Position numbers and translations under genes: made by a program. 64,000 nt of DNA from Rhizobiaceae bacterium (GTDB lineage Bacteria > Pseudomonadota > Alphaproteobacteria > Rhizobiales > Rhizobiaceae): positions 744,001 through 808,000 of the forward strand of contig JAEPQK010000001.1 of NCBI GenBank assembly GCA_017640615.1, given 5' to 3'. The notes under the pieces were generated by a model. That model saw only the letters and a program-made list of their open reading frames with translations, was not told the origin of the DNA and did no database searches. This document shows positions 15,212 to 24,407 of the stretch, in pieces (the first letter of the stretch is position 1; each line of letters begins with the position of its first letter).

Positions 15212-18200
15212 CTAACCCCGCCCAAACCCACCGGGTGTCGGCGTCGTCACAATGACGGCTTCGCCGGCCTCAAGCACCGTCTGGTCGCAGGCTTTCAGCG
15301 TTTCCACAGTTCCGTCGTTGCGGCGGACCTGCGTGGTGCCGACCTCGCCGTCGCCACCGCCGTCCACGCCGCGCGGTGGGGCTGCACGGTGCGACGACAG
15401 GATGGCGCAATCCATCTTCTGTAAGAACCGCAGCGTGCGGCGCGTGCCGTTGCCGCCCGAGAATTTGCCCTTGCCGCCGGTGCCTTCACGGATGTGGAAA
15501 TCCTCCAGCAGGACCGGGAAGCGCAACTCGAGTATTTCGGGATCGGTGAGCCGCGAGTTGGTCATATGGACATGGACGCCGGACGTTCCATCGAAACCGC
15601 GGCCATCATTCATGCGGCCGGCGGGCGAGCCTGAGCAGATCGTCTCGTAATACTGATATTCGTCGTTGCCGAAGGTCAGGTTGTTCATCGTGCCTTGCGA
15701 GTTGGCGAGCGCACCCATGGCGCCGAACATGGCGTTGGTGACGTGCTGCGATGTCTCGACATTGCCAGCCACCACCGCCGCCGGGTAGGAGGGGCGCAGC
15801 ATGCAGCCTTCGGGGATTACAATCTGAATCGGCCGCAAGCAGCCCGCATTCATGGGGATCGAACCTTCGACCATGACACGGAACGCGTAAAGCACGGCCG
15901 CACGAGCCACCGGTTCAGGCGCGTTGAAGTTGTTTTTTTCGACCGGCGATGTGCCGGTGAAATCGACCGTCGCTTCGCGCTTTTCGCGATCGACGGTGAT
16001 CTTCACCTTGATCACCTGGCCGGTGTCAGTCGGGTACTCGTATTCTGAACTGTCTGGCAGGCGCTCGAGCACGCGGCGCACGCTTTCCGCCGCGTTGTCC
16101 TGCACATGACCCATATAGGCCTCGACTACGTCGAGCCCGAACTGCGAGACCATTTTCCTCAGCTCAGCGACGCCCTTTTCGTTGGCTGCGATCTGTGCCT
16201 TCAGGTCGGCGATGTTCTGGTCGGGATTGCGGGCCGGGTAGGGGTGGTCGGTCAGGAGTTCGCGTAGCGCCTCTTCGCGGAATTTGCCCTTTTCGACGAT
16301 GAGGAAATTGTCAAAGAGAACGCCTTCCTCGTCCACGGTGGTGGCAAGCGGGGTCATTGAGCCGGGTGCGGTGCCGCCGACATCGGCATGGTGGCCGCGC
16401 GAAGCCGCCCAAAAGAGGATGCGGGGCGCTGACGTTTCACCCTCCCCCTTGTGGGAAGGGTCGGCGCGTAGCGACGGGGTGGGGGTGCTTTGATGAGCGT
16501 TTGTGCCGTTACCCCCACCCGCGCCTTCGGCGCGACCTCCCCACAAGGGGGAGGTGGAAGGCAAGTCGCGCTCTGCCGATGCGACCCCACCCGCCGCCTT
16601 CGGCGGCACCCTCCCCTCAGGGGGGAGGGAAAACACCGGCGTAACGACGGTGATGTCGGGCAGATGCGTGCCGCCATTATAGGGCGCGTTAAGCGCGAAG
16701 ACGTCGCCCGGATTGATGTTGCCTTCGTTGAGCCGGATAATCGTTTCGACCGAGCGGTCCATGGAACCCAGATGCACCGGCATGTGCGGCGCGTTCGCAA
16801 CCAGCGCGCCATCGCGGTCGAACACCGCGCAGGAGAAGTCGAGCCGCTCCTTGATGTTCACCGAATAGGCGGTGTTCTGCAGCGTCACGCCCATCTGCTC
16901 GGCGATCGACATGAAGAGATTGTTGAAGACCTCGAGCATGACCGGGTCGGCCTCGGTGCCGAGTGCGGCCTGCCGTGCTTTGCGCTCGACGCGGCGCAAC
17001 AGCACGTGGTTTTTCACGGTGATCTCGGCCTGCCAGCCGGGTTCGACCACGATCGTCTGATGCTGTTCGATGATGAGCGCCGGCCCGGCCATGCTTTGGC
17101 CGGGCGCAACATTTTCGCGGCGGTAGACGGCAGCGTCGTGCCATTTGCCCTCCGCGAAAAAGCGCCGCGTTTCGTGCGCGTTCGCGTCGCCTTGCGCGAG
17201 GTCGCTGTCGGGTTCGTCGCGGCCGTGGCTCTTCGCATCGCTGCCTTCAACCGCGACGGCTTCGACGATCATTTCCTTGTTGTCGTAGATGAAACCGAAC
17301 TGTGCCTTGTGTGCCGCCTCGAAGGCCTCGCGCGCCGCGGCCAGCGAGCCGGAGCTGAAATCGACGGGCAGGCTGGTGTCAGTGCCGCCGTAACGGATAT
17401 GCAGCATCGGCCGCCAGGCAATGTCTGCCTGCGCAACGCCCTGCGCGGCGAGCTCCTCCGCAATCTCTTTCGACAGTGCATCGCTGACCTTTTCGATCGC
17501 AGGCAGCGTCTTTTCCGCCAGCGGCTCCATGAGGCCTTGCTGGCGCGAGGCGAATACGGTCGAGAGGCCGATGCCGTAGGCGGAAAGCAGCCCTGAGAAG
17601 GGGTGGATGAGCACGGATTCCATGCCGAGCGCGTCGGCCACGAGACAGGCGTGCTGGCCGCCGGCACCGCCGAAGCAGTTGAGCAAATAGCCAGTCACGT
17701 CATGCCCGCGCTGGACAGAAATCTTCTTGATCGCGTTCGCCATGTTTTCGACCGCGATGGTAACGAAGCCTTCCGCGACCTGCTCAGCGCTGCGCCCGTC
17801 ACCTGTTTTCGCCGCGAGTTCGGCGAAGCGCGTGCGCACAACTTCAGGGTCGATCCGCTCATTTTGGTCAGGGCCGAAAATCGCCGGAAAGAAATCGGGC
17901 TGCAGCTTGCCGAGCATGACATTGGCGTCGGTGACGGCGAGCGGCCCGCCGCGCCGGTAGCAAGCGGGGCCGGGGTTGGCGCCAGCCGAATCCGGACCGA
18001 CCTGGAAACGGCCGTCCTCGAAATGCAGGATCGATCCGCCGCCGGCCGCGACAGTGTGAATGCGCATCATCGGCGCGCGAATGCGCACACCGGCGACCTC
18101 GGTGTCGAAGGCGCGCTCATAGTCGCCATCGTAGTGGGTGACGTCGGTCGACGTGCCGCCCATGTCGAAGCCGATCACCTGTTCGAAGCCGGCAATGCGC

Positions 18201-19144
18201 GCGGTCTCCGCCATGCCGACCACGCCGCCGGCGGGGCCTGACAATATGGCGTCCTTGCCCTGGAACAGATCGGCGGCGGTTAGGCCCCCCGACGACATCA
18301 TGAACATCAGGCGGGGTTTTTCCCCCTCACCCGGCTCGGCTGAAGCCTCGCCACCCTCTTCCTGCGGGGGAGAGGAGGTCGCCAGCCGATCAGCTGCATT
18401 CTTCTCCCCGGCGGGGAGAAGGTGGCCCGAAGGGCCGGATGAGGGGGCGGCGCCCAATTCGCCGGCCACACGCTGCACATAACGCGCCAGGATTGGCGAG
18501 AGATATGCATCGACTACGGTAGTGTCGCCGCGGCCTACAAGCTTCACCAGCGGCGAGGTTTTGTGGCTGACGGAAATCTGGCCGAAGCCGGCCTCCTGGC
18601 AGGCCTTTTCGGCAGCAAGTTCATGCGCCGGATGGCTCCAGGCATGCATGAACACGATGGCGACGGCATCGATGCCGTCCTTGTGGGCAGCTTCCAGATG
18701 TTGTGCGAGCGAGGTCGGATCGAGTTCGGTTTCGACCGTGCCGTCTGAGCGCACGCGCTCCTCGACTTCGACCACGCGTTCGTAAAGCTGCTCCGGGAGG
18801 ATAATCTCCTTGGCGAAGATGTCGGGCCGCGCCTGGTAGGCGATCTTCAGGGCGTCGCGAAAGCCTTTGGTGATAAGGAGCAGAACCCGGTCGCCCTTAC
18901 GCTCCAGAAGCGCGTTGGTTGCGACCGTGGTGCCCATCTTCACCTCGCCGATCATGCCGGCGGGGATTGGGTCGCCAGAATTCACGCCCATATGGTCGCG
19001 AATGCCCTGAATGGCGGCGTCTGGATAGGCTTCGGGGTTTTCGGAAAGCAGCTTGCGGGCATGCAGTGCGCCCTGCGGATCGCGGCCGATCACGTCGGTG
19101 AATGTGCCGCCACGATCGATCCAGAAATCCCACTTGCCTGACAT
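15212..19144 (-). CDS. 5-oxoprolinase (fused hydantoinase A/B), with two repeat-derived inserts
   Basis: A 1310-residue ATP-dependent amidohydrolase of the HyuA-HyuB fusion type. The N terminus [17 protein letters not shown] plus [20 protein letters not shown] is Hydant_[22 protein letters not shown] and [18 protein letters not shown] mark Hydantoinase_A; from about residue 735 ([20 protein letters not shown]) the rest is Hydantoinase_B. The order matches 5-oxoprolinase, which opens pyroglutamate to glutamate using ATP, more closely than single-subunit hydantoinases. Two low-complexity segments (46 and 70 residues) are translated palindromic repeats; without them the protein is 1194 residues, near the family norm. 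GGGAGGG lies five bases before ATG 19144. It is divergent from the TRAP genes. Confidence 0.88.
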   Translation of the reverse strand: MSGKWDFWIDRGGTFTDVIGRDPQGALHARKLLSENPEAYPDAAIQGIRDHMGVNSGDPIPAGMIGEVKMGTTVATNALLERKGDRVLLLITKGFRDALKIAYQARPDIFAKEIILPEQLYERVVEVEERVRSDGTVETELDPTSLAQHLEAAHKDGIDAVAIVFMHAWSHPAHELAAEKACQEAGFGQISVSHKTSPLVKLVGRGDTTVVDAYLSPILARYVQRVAGELGAAPSSGPSGHLLPAGEKNAADRLATSSPPQEEGGEASAEPGEGEKPRLMFMMSSGGLTAADLFQGKDAILSGPAGGVVGMAETARIAGFEQVIGFDMGGTSTDVTHYDGDYERAFDTEVAGVRIRAPMMRIHTVAAGGGSILHFEDGRFQVGPDSAGANPGPACYRRGGPLAVTDANVMLGKLQPDFFPAIFGPDQNERIDPEVVRTRFAELAAKTGDGRSAEQVAEGFVTIAVENMANAIKKISVQRGHDVTGYLLNCFGGAGGQHACLVADALGMESVLIHPFSGLLSAYGIGLSTVFASRQQGLMEPLAEKTLPAIEKVSDALSKEIAEELAAQGVAQADIAWRPMLHIRYGGTDTSLPVDFSSGSLAAAREAFEAAHKAQFGFIYDNKEMIVEAVAVEGSDAKSHGRDEPDSDLAQGDANAHETRRFFAEGKWHDAAVYRRENVAPGQSMAGPALIIEQHQTIVVEPGWQAEITVKNHVLLRRVERKARQAALGTEADPVMLEVFNNLFMSIAEQMGVTLQNTAYSVNIKERLDFSCAVFDRDGALVANAPHMPVHLGSMDRSVETIIRLNEGNINPGDVFALNAPYNGGTHLPDITVVTPVFSLPPEGRVPPKAAGGVASAERDLPSTSPLWGGRAEGAGGGNGTNAHQSTPTPSLRADPSHKGEGETSAPRILFWAASRGHHADVGGTAPGSMTPLATTVDEEGVLFDNFLIVEKGKFREEALRELLTDHPYPARNPDQNIADLKAQIAANEKGVAELRKMVSQFGLDVVEAYMGHVQDNAAESVRRVLERLPDSSEYEYPTDTGQVIKVKITVDREKREATVDFTGTSPVEKNNFNAPEPVARAAVLYAFRVMVEGSIPMNAGCLRPIQIVIPEGCMLRPSYPAAVVAGNVETSQHVTNAMFGAMGALANSQGTMNNLTFGNDEYQYYETICSGSPAGRMNDGRGFDGTSGVHVHMTNSRLTDPEILELRFPVLLEDFHIREGTGGKGKFSGGNGTRRTLRFLQKMDCAILSSHRAAPPRGVDGGGDGEVGTTQVRRNDGTVETLKACDQTVLEAGEAVIVTTPTPGGFGRG
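16421..16630. repeat. Three palindromic repeat units inserted in frame in the oxoprolinase gene
   Basis: 210 bp (70 codons) between the conserved segments [13 protein letters not shown] and [13 protein letters not shown]. It holds three units of one family, one in one orientation and two in the other: each combines an ACCCC(C)ACCC end, a GCC-TTCGGC type hairpin and a CCTCCCC/GGGGAGG hairpin (for example 16535-16555). The translation is Pro/Gly-rich ([14 protein letters not shown]). The frame is open throughout. Confidence 0.85.
18314..18451. repeat. Second block of palindromic repeats in frame in the oxoprolinase gene
   Basis: 138 bp (46 codons) between RVAGELG and [10 protein letters not shown] of the protein. 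It contains two facing units: CCCCTCACCCGGCTCGGCTG with CCTGCGGGGGAGAGGA, and CTTCTCCCCGGCGGGGAGAAG with GGCCCGAAGGGCCGGATGAG. These are typical rhizobial intergenic palindromes and are translated here as a Ser/Gly/Glu-rich loop. Confidence 0.82.
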
Positions 19145-19173
19145 TACGACCCTCCCAGGTGATGGAAATCTTA

Positions 19174-19199
19174 TTGACGATTTATCGATAAACTGTCAA
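19174..19199. promoter_or_regulatory. 26-bp dyad in the oxoprolinase/TRAP divergent promoter
   Basis: TTGAC-N2-TTTAT-CG-ATAAA-N2-GTCAA: both outer and inner arms are exactly complementary, only two positions per half differ. It lies 30 bp from the oxoprolinase start codon and 87 bp before the dctP ATG, so one regulator could control both sides. The winged-helix MarR-like regulator at 22185-22703 is the obvious candidate (inference). A small hairpin CTGGGC-N5-GCCCAG at 19237-19253 lies in the presumed dctP leader. Confidence 0.7.
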
Positions 19200-19285
19200 C
19201 GTTAACGAATACCGGAACGCCAATATGCGCTCCGGCCTGGGCGGGAGGCCCAGACAATTACGGATGAACAGGGGAGTGAGACGAC

Positions 19286-20266
19286 ATGAAATATGGTGCA
19301 TTTCTGAAATCCAGCGTCATCGCTGCGGGCGTGACTTTCGCTGGAGCAGCCTTCGCGCAGACCAACTGGGATTTGCCGACGCCTTATCCCGACGGCAACT
19401 TTCACACCCGCAACATCGCGCAGTTTGCCGAAGAGGTCGGTGAGAAGTCCGGCGGAAGCCTGACGATCACTGTCCATGCGGGACAGTCGCTGATCAAGCA
19501 CCCCGACATCAAGAACTCCGTTCGCGACGGCATCGTGCCGGCGGGCGAGCTGCTCGTGTCGCGGCTTGAAAACGAAAGCGCGATCTTCGGTGTCGATTCC
19601 GTGCCGTTCCTCGCATCGAGCTACGAAGGCTCCAAGAAGCTCTACGATGCGCAGCGGCCTTATCTCGAAAAGCTGCTTGCAGAGCAGGGGCTCCAGCTTC
19701 TGTTCTCGGTGCCGTGGCCACCGCAGGGCATCTACGCCAAGAAGGAAGTGACTTCGCTTTCCGATCTCTCCGGCCTGAAATTCCGTGCCTACAATCTCGG
19801 CACGGAGCGCGTGGCAGAGCTCGCCGGCATGGTGCCGACGCAGATCGAGGCATCCGACATTCCGACCGCATTTGCGACCGGCCGCGTCGACGCGATGATC
19901 ACCTCGCCGTCGACCGGTGCGGACTCCAAGGCCTGGGACTTTCTCAGCCACTACCACGACACGCAAGCCTGGCTGCCGCGCAACATGGTGATCGTGAACA
20001 AGGCCGCCTTCGACGGCCTGTCGGCCGACGAGCAGGCCGCGATCATGGACGCAGCCGCAGCCGCCGAAACGCGCGGCTGGGAAATGTCCCAGGAAGAAAC
20101 CGCATCCAAGACCAAGGTGCTTCAGGATAACGGCATCGCAATCGTCACGCCGTCCGATACGCTTCAGTCGGAGTTTGCCGAGATCGGCAAGACCATGACC
20201 GAAGAGTGGAAGGCTAAAGCCGGCGCCGAAGGCGAGGAACTGCTGAAGGCCTACCAGTCGAACTAA
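19286..20266 (+). CDS. dctP: TRAP transporter substrate-binding protein (DctP family)
   Basis: A 326-residue periplasmic binding protein. Residues 1-24 form a signal peptide ending GAAFA|QT. The family's ligand-binding arginine region is in LSGLKFRAYNLGTERVAEL, preceded by the WPPQGIYAKKEV strand and followed by PTAFATGRVDAMITSP. It captures a carboxylate for the DctQM permease. The neighbouring oxoprolinase suggests 5-oxoproline or a related cyclic amide as ligand; TRAP binding proteins for pyroglutamate are known in Bordetella. That substrate is inference from context. Confidence 0.92.
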   Translation: MKYGAFLKSSVIAAGVTFAGAAFAQTNWDLPTPYPDGNFHTRNIAQFAEEVGEKSGGSLTITVHAGQSLIKHPDIKNSVRDGIVPAGELLVSRLENESAIFGVDSVPFLASSYEGSKKLYDAQRPYLEKLLAEQGLQLLFSVPWPPQGIYAKKEVTSLSDLSGLKFRAYNLGTERVAELAGMVPTQIEASDIPTAFATGRVDAMITSPSTGADSKAWDFLSHYHDTQAWLPRNMVIVNKAAFDGLSADEQAAIMDAAAAAETRGWEMSQEETASKTKVLQDNGIAIVTPSDTLQSEFAEIGKTMTEEWKAKAGAEGEELLKAYQSN

Positions 20267-20279
20267 CGTCTCCCGAACC

Positions 20280-20304
20280 GGGCGGGGCAGCTATTGCTCC
20301 GCCC
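20280..20304 (+). terminator. Intercistronic hairpin between dctP and dctQ
   Basis: A 10-bp stem with one mismatch (GGGCGGGGCA against TGCTCCGCCC) and a 5-base loop lies 14 bases after dctP and ends before the dctQ ribosome site. Such hairpins commonly stabilise the binding-protein mRNA or attenuate read-through so that the binding protein exceeds the permease; no T-run follows. Confidence 0.55.
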
Positions 20305-20326
20305 GCATTCTTCACGGGAGGCAGCT

Positions 20327-20860
20327 ATGCGACGGTTTCTCGACAGGCTTTACGACTTTTCGGGCTATGCGGCGGCGTGCGCGCTGCTGCTGATTTTCAC
20401 TTTGGTGGCGATACAGGTTCTGGCGCGCCTCTTCGACGGGCTGATGCGTCTCATGGGCCAGCCTTCGGTTGGGTTTGCCGTGCCCTCCATTGCCGAGATA
20501 TGCGGCTTCCTTCTTGCAGCCGCCAGCTTTCTGGCGCTGGCGAAAACGCTCACTTCATTCGAACATATCCGGGTCGGCATGCTGGTCGACCGCTTTCCGC
20601 AGACGCCGCGGCGATGGGCCGAAACGCTGGCTGGCGCGGCGGCGAGCGTCATCGGCATCTATGCAACGATCGCGCTGGCGCGGCTGACGCTGAAAAGCTT
20701 CACTTTCAACGATGTCTCCTACGGCGTTGTGCCGGTGCCGCTTGCGCTGCCGCAAGGCGTGATGACGCTGGGGCTCGCCATTCTCACCATCGCGCTAATT
20801 GACATCACGATCCGCGTCGCACGCGGCAGCGTTGTCCTGCGCAGCGGGCCGGAGCAATAG
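20327..20860 (+). CDS. dctQ: TRAP transporter small permease (DctQ family)
   Basis: A 177-residue integral membrane protein with four predicted helices: YAAACALLLIFTLVAIQVLA, ICGFLLAAASFLALAKTL, AASVIGIYATIALARL and a last one near VMTLGLAILTIALIDI. The EHIRVGMLVDRFP segment after helix 2 is the usual DctQ signature. It links the binding protein to the DctM channel. The ATG at 20327 has GGGAGG upstream; an in-frame start at 20294 lies inside the intercistronic hairpin and is rejected. Confidence 0.9.
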   Translation: MRRFLDRLYDFSGYAAACALLLIFTLVAIQVLARLFDGLMRLMGQPSVGFAVPSIAEICGFLLAAASFLALAKTLTSFEHIRVGMLVDRFPQTPRRWAETLAGAAASVIGIYATIALARLTLKSFTFNDVSYGVVPVPLALPQGVMTLGLAILTIALIDITIRVARGSVVLRSGPEQ

Positions 20861-20863
20861 CCG

Positions 20864-22171
20864 ATGGGTATATTCGAACTTTCCGCGCTGCTTGTCGTGG
20901 TGATGCTGGGAGCGCTGGCGCTTGGCCTTTGGGTTGCGTTCTCTCTGTCGCTGGTGGCGCTTGTCGCTCTCGCTTCGAAGCCCGCGATCCCAGCCGCGCA
21001 GGTGCTCGCAACATCGTTCTGGAGCGCGTCGATCTCATGGGATTTGACCGCGCTGCCGATGTTCATCTGGATGGGAGAAATCCTGTTCCGGTCTCGGCTG
21101 TCGGAAGACATGTTTGCCGGCATCTCGCCATTCGTGCGGCGGCTGCCGGGCAGGCTGACACATGTGAATGTGCTTGGCTGCGCAGTATTCGCGGCCGTCT
21201 CCGGCTCGTCAGCTGCAACGACGGCGACAATCGGCAAGATATCGCTGCCGGAACTTCAGAAACGCGGTTACGACGACCGCCTCGCTATTGGCAGCCTGGC
21301 AGGGTCGGGCACGCTCGGGCTTCTGATCCCGCCCTCGATCATCCTGATCGTCTATGGTGCGGCGGTGGAGGAATCCATCGCACGACTATTCGTGGCCGGG
21401 GTGGTGCCCGGGCTGGTGCTGGCCGCACTGTTCATGGGCTACGTGGTCATCTGGTCGCTGCTCAACCCGAAGAAGATGCCACCGGCTGAACAGCGCCTGC
21501 CGTGGCGCGAGAAGTTCAAGGCGGTGCGCAGCCTGCTGCCGGTATTTCTGCTCATCGCCGGCGTAATCGGTGCGATTTATGGCGGGCTTGCCTCGCCCAC
21601 CGAGGCGGCGGTCGTGGGCGTCGCGCTCAGCCTTCTTCTGGCGCGGCTGCAGGGCGCGCTCGACTGGCGGCTTTTCCGCGAGGGGCTGATGGCGGCCACG
21701 ATCACGTCGTGCATGATCGCGTTCATTCTGGCGGGTGCGGCCGTGCTCACCACCGCAATGGGCTTCACCGGCCTGCCGCGCCAGCTTGCAAGCTGGATCG
21801 GCGAGCTCGGTCTTTCGCCGATGATGCTTCTGGCAGCGCTGACGCTGCTTTTTGTCGGTCTCGGCTGCTTTCTCGACGGCATCTCGATGGTGGTGCTGAC
21901 GACCGCCGTCATCATGCCGCTGGTCGCGGCCGCCGGTTTCGATCTCGTCTGGTTCGGCATCTATCTCGTCATCGTCGTGGAGATGGCGCAGATAACGCCG
22001 CCTGTCGGCTTCAACCTGTTCGTCATACAGGGGCTGACCGGGCGCAATCTGTTCGATATCGCGCGGGCAACGACGCCGTTCTTCCTGCTGATGGTGGTGA
22101 TGGTGGCGCTTCTGGCCGCGTTCCCCGACCTGGCGCTTTGGCTGCCGCGCACGATGTTCAGCAGTTTCTAG
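20864..22171 (+). CDS. dctM: TRAP transporter large permease (DctM family)
   Basis: A 435-residue protein with about twelve hydrophobic segments, the sodium-coupled transport subunit of the TRAP system. Family blocks: LTALPMFIWMGEILFRSRLS, AAVSGSSAATTATIGKISLP, GSLAGSGTLGLLIPPSIILI (the hallmark GxxxPPS-type loop), GGLASPTEAAVVGV and EMAQITPPVGFNLFVIQGL near the C terminus. It begins three bases after dctQ, so the two permease genes are coupled. Confidence 0.93.
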   Translation: MGIFELSALLVVVMLGALALGLWVAFSLSLVALVALASKPAIPAAQVLATSFWSASISWDLTALPMFIWMGEILFRSRLSEDMFAGISPFVRRLPGRLTHVNVLGCAVFAAVSGSSAATTATIGKISLPELQKRGYDDRLAIGSLAGSGTLGLLIPPSIILIVYGAAVEESIARLFVAGVVPGLVLAALFMGYVVIWSLLNPKKMPPAEQRLPWREKFKAVRSLLPVFLLIAGVIGAIYGGLASPTEAAVVGVALSLLLARLQGALDWRLFREGLMAATITSCMIAFILAGAAVLTTAMGFTGLPRQLASWIGELGLSPMMLLAALTLLFVGLGCFLDGISMVVLTTAVIMPLVAAAGFDLVWFGIYLVIVVEMAQITPPVGFNLFVIQGLTGRNLFDIARATTPFFLLMVVMVALLAAFPDLALWLPRTMFSSF

Positions 22172-22184
22172 AGGAGCAAAGCGG

Positions 22185-22703
22185 ATGGGCGAGAAGAAAC
22201 AGTTCGGGCCGATCGTATCGTCCGCGCATCTAGCCGACAGTGCGCTGCCCGCGCTGTCGGAGCTTGAGTTCGGCATGATCCTCTCCGGCCATGCCTTCGA
22301 GCGCTGGATGGTCCACTGCATGACGGCCGCAGGCGAACCGGGGCTGACGGCGATCGACGTGCTTGTGCTGCACTCGGCAAACCACCGCGGGCGCCCTAAG
22401 CGCATATCGGACCTCTGCATCGTGCTCGGCATCGAGGACACGCATGTCGTCATCTACGCAATCAAGAAGCTTGAGAAACGCGGGCTCGTAAAGGGTACGC
22501 GCTCCGGCAAGGAGAAGCTGATCGGTACGACCGAGAAGGGCGTCGAGACCTGCATGCGCTATCGCGACATTCGCGAAGAGCTTCTGGTGGAATCCGTTCG
22601 CGGGCTGGGGCTCGACCCCAAGGTGACCTCCACGGTTGCGGCGATGCTGCGGGCGCTTTCAGGTCACTACGATCAGGCGGCGCGCGCGGCCGCCTCGCTC
22701 TGA
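22185..22703 (+). CDS. MarR-like winged-helix regulator
   Basis: A 172-residue protein with a winged-helix core: TAIDVLVLHSANHRGRPKRI then SDLCIVLGIEDTHVVIYAIK as recognition region and LVKGTRSGKEKLIGTTEKG as wing. The N- and C-terminal helices would form the MarR dimer interface. GAGGAGC precedes the ATG, which lies 13 bases after dctM, so it is the fourth gene of the operon. It is the only regulator in the locus and probably acts on the 26-bp dyad ahead of dctP. Its effector may be the transported substrate (inference). Confidence 0.82.
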   Translation: MGEKKQFGPIVSSAHLADSALPALSELEFGMILSGHAFERWMVHCMTAAGEPGLTAIDVLVLHSANHRGRPKRISDLCIVLGIEDTHVVIYAIKKLEKRGLVKGTRSGKEKLIGTTEKGVETCMRYRDIREELLVESVRGLGLDPKVTSTVAAMLRALSGHYDQAARAAASL

Positions 22704-22714
22704 CGGCGGCGACG

Positions 22715-23635
22715 ATGCGCCTGCTCCTTCTGGCCGCGCGATACGGCAAGGCGATACTGGTCGTCGCTCTTCTCGTCGGCATTGCGTTTCCGCAACTAGC
22801 AGACGCCATGAAGCCGTATGTCGGAACACTGGTCGCGATTCTGCTTTTTCTCGCGGCGCTGCGGGTCGGACCGCGACAGGCGGCGGGGTCGACACGCGAC
22901 CTCGGGCGCTCCGTCATGCTCGCCTTCTTCTTCCAACTGGCGATGCCGGTGGCGGCCGTCGCTGTTTTCCTGGGCATTGGTTTTGTTGGTCCGGTGGCGC
23001 TCGGCCTGATCCTCATGCTTGCCGCAGCCCCGGTGTCGGGCAGCCCCAATCTCACGATCATGACCGGCAACGACCCCTCGGCCGCGCTGCGTCAGCTGGT
23101 TGTCGGCACTGCGATGCTGCCGCTGACGGTCATTCCCGTTTTCTGGCTGTGGCCCGGCCTGGGCGGCGCGCAGGATGTGCTGGGCGCAGCAGCATGGCTG
23201 CTTGCACTGATTGTTGTCGCCGCGATTTCCGGATTCGGTTTGCGTAGCGCCTTCATGCGCCAGCCGTCACTCACCACCCTGCAGGCGGTGGACGGGCTCT
23301 CGGCAATAGCGATGGGCGTGGTGGTGGTCGGGCTGATGTCGGCGGTCGGGCCGGCGCTGACGAGCGAGCCGCTGCATCTGGCCGCGATGCTCACCGCCAC
23401 CGTTGGCGCCAATCTCACCCTCCAGATCCTCGTGGCCTCGGCATGCCGCCGCGCAGGATGGAGCGCGGACGCCGCCGCTTTGGGCATCGTGGCGGGAAAC
23501 CGCAACATTGCGCTGTTTCTCACCGTGTTGCCGCAGCACACGATCGACCCGGTGATGCTGTTCGTTGGCTGCTATCAGATTCCGATGTATCTGACGCCGG
23601 CATTGCTCGGCTGGTTCTACAAGCGCTCAGTCTGA
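22715..23635 (+). CDS. Ten-helix membrane protein resembling the BASS carrier family
   Basis: A 306-residue protein with about ten hydrophobic segments and few charges. Phrases such as LAAAPVSGSPNLTIMTGNDP in the middle and IVAGNRNIALFLTVLPQ near the end resemble the discontinuous-helix regions of bile acid:sodium symporter (BASS) carriers, but the match is by eye only. It starts 11 bases after the MarR-like gene and is probably the last gene of the TRAP operon, suggesting transport of a related compound or of a product. Specific function unknown. Confidence 0.55.
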   Translation: MRLLLLAARYGKAILVVALLVGIAFPQLADAMKPYVGTLVAILLFLAALRVGPRQAAGSTRDLGRSVMLAFFFQLAMPVAAVAVFLGIGFVGPVALGLILMLAAAPVSGSPNLTIMTGNDPSAALRQLVVGTAMLPLTVIPVFWLWPGLGGAQDVLGAAAWLLALIVVAAISGFGLRSAFMRQPSLTTLQAVDGLSAIAMGVVVVGLMSAVGPALTSEPLHLAAMLTATVGANLTLQILVASACRRAGWSADAAALGIVAGNRNIALFLTVLPQHTIDPVMLFVGCYQIPMYLTPALLGWFYKRSV

Positions 23636-23696
23636 GCCAATCTGTAATTCGCTCCGGCCCCTCGCACGTCAGCGCCATTGTCCCTATTTTGACCAC

Positions 23697-24407
23697 ATGA
23701 GCATCTGGACGAATCTCGGCGCATTCGCCTCGCGCATCCAAGTTCCTTCGCTGTCGGCGATCGTGGATGCGCTGCGCAGCGTATTCGTGGCCGACCCTGA
23801 GCTGAGGAGGCAAGTCGCCTTTTCGGTCGCGATGATAGCGCTGTCGGCAAAGATGGCGAAGGCCGATGGCGTGGTGACGCCGGACGAGGTGGGCGCGTTC
23901 CGCGAGATATTTCACGTGCCGCAGGAAGAGGAGCGCAATGTTTCGCGCCTCTACAATCTGGCTCAGCAGGATGTCGCCGGTTTCGAGGCTTATGCCTCCC
24001 AGATGGCAAATCTGTGCGGGTCCGGCACGCCGAACTGCGTCGTGCTTGAAGACATTCTCGACGGGCTTTTCCATATCGCGAAGTCGGATGGGGTGATCCA
24101 CGAGCGCGAGCTCGGCTATCTCGCCCGGATTGCCGAGATATTCGAGATCGATGCGGTGCATTTCGAGCAGATCGTCGCGCGCCATGCGCTGAGCGGGGAG
24201 GGCGATCCCTTCCGCGTGCTTGGAATTTCGCAGGAGGCCAGCCGAGCTGAGGTGACGCGCCGCTACCGGCAGCTTGTCGCAGAAAACCACCCCGACCGGC
24301 TGATCGGTCGCGGGCTGCCGTCGGAATTTATCGGCATCGCCAATGAACGCATGGCCGCGATCAACGATGCCTATGCGGCCATTCAGGCCGAATGGAAATT
24401 CGCGTGA
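23697..24407 (+). CDS. DjlA-like TerB/J-domain co-chaperone
   Basis: A 236-residue protein. Residues about 40-150 form a TerB-like helical domain with the two repeated acidic loops AKMAKADGVVTPDEVGAFR and FHIAKSDGVIHERELGYL. Residues about 165-235 form a J domain (DPFRVLGISQEASRAEVTRR) with the essential HPD in ENHPDRLIG, so it can stimulate a DnaK ATPase. Unlike E. coli DjlA it has no N-terminal membrane helix. The next gene, an amidase, overlaps its end, linking it to cell-wall work. Confidence 0.85.
   Translation: MSIWTNLGAFASRIQVPSLSAIVDALRSVFVADPELRRQVAFSVAMIALSAKMAKADGVVTPDEVGAFREIFHVPQEEERNVSRLYNLAQQDVAGFEAYASQMANLCGSGTPNCVVLEDILDGLFHIAKSDGVIHERELGYLARIAEIFEIDAVHFEQIVARHALSGEGDPFRVLGISQEASRAEVTRRYRQLVAENHPDRLIGRGLPSEFIGIANERMAAINDAYAAIQAEWKFA

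Noticed and set aside
15212..19144. Frameshift or pseudogene status of the oxoprolinase because of the low-complexity segments
   Set aside because: The frame is open from start to stop, both inserts are multiples of three, and conserved motifs resume exactly on both sides.
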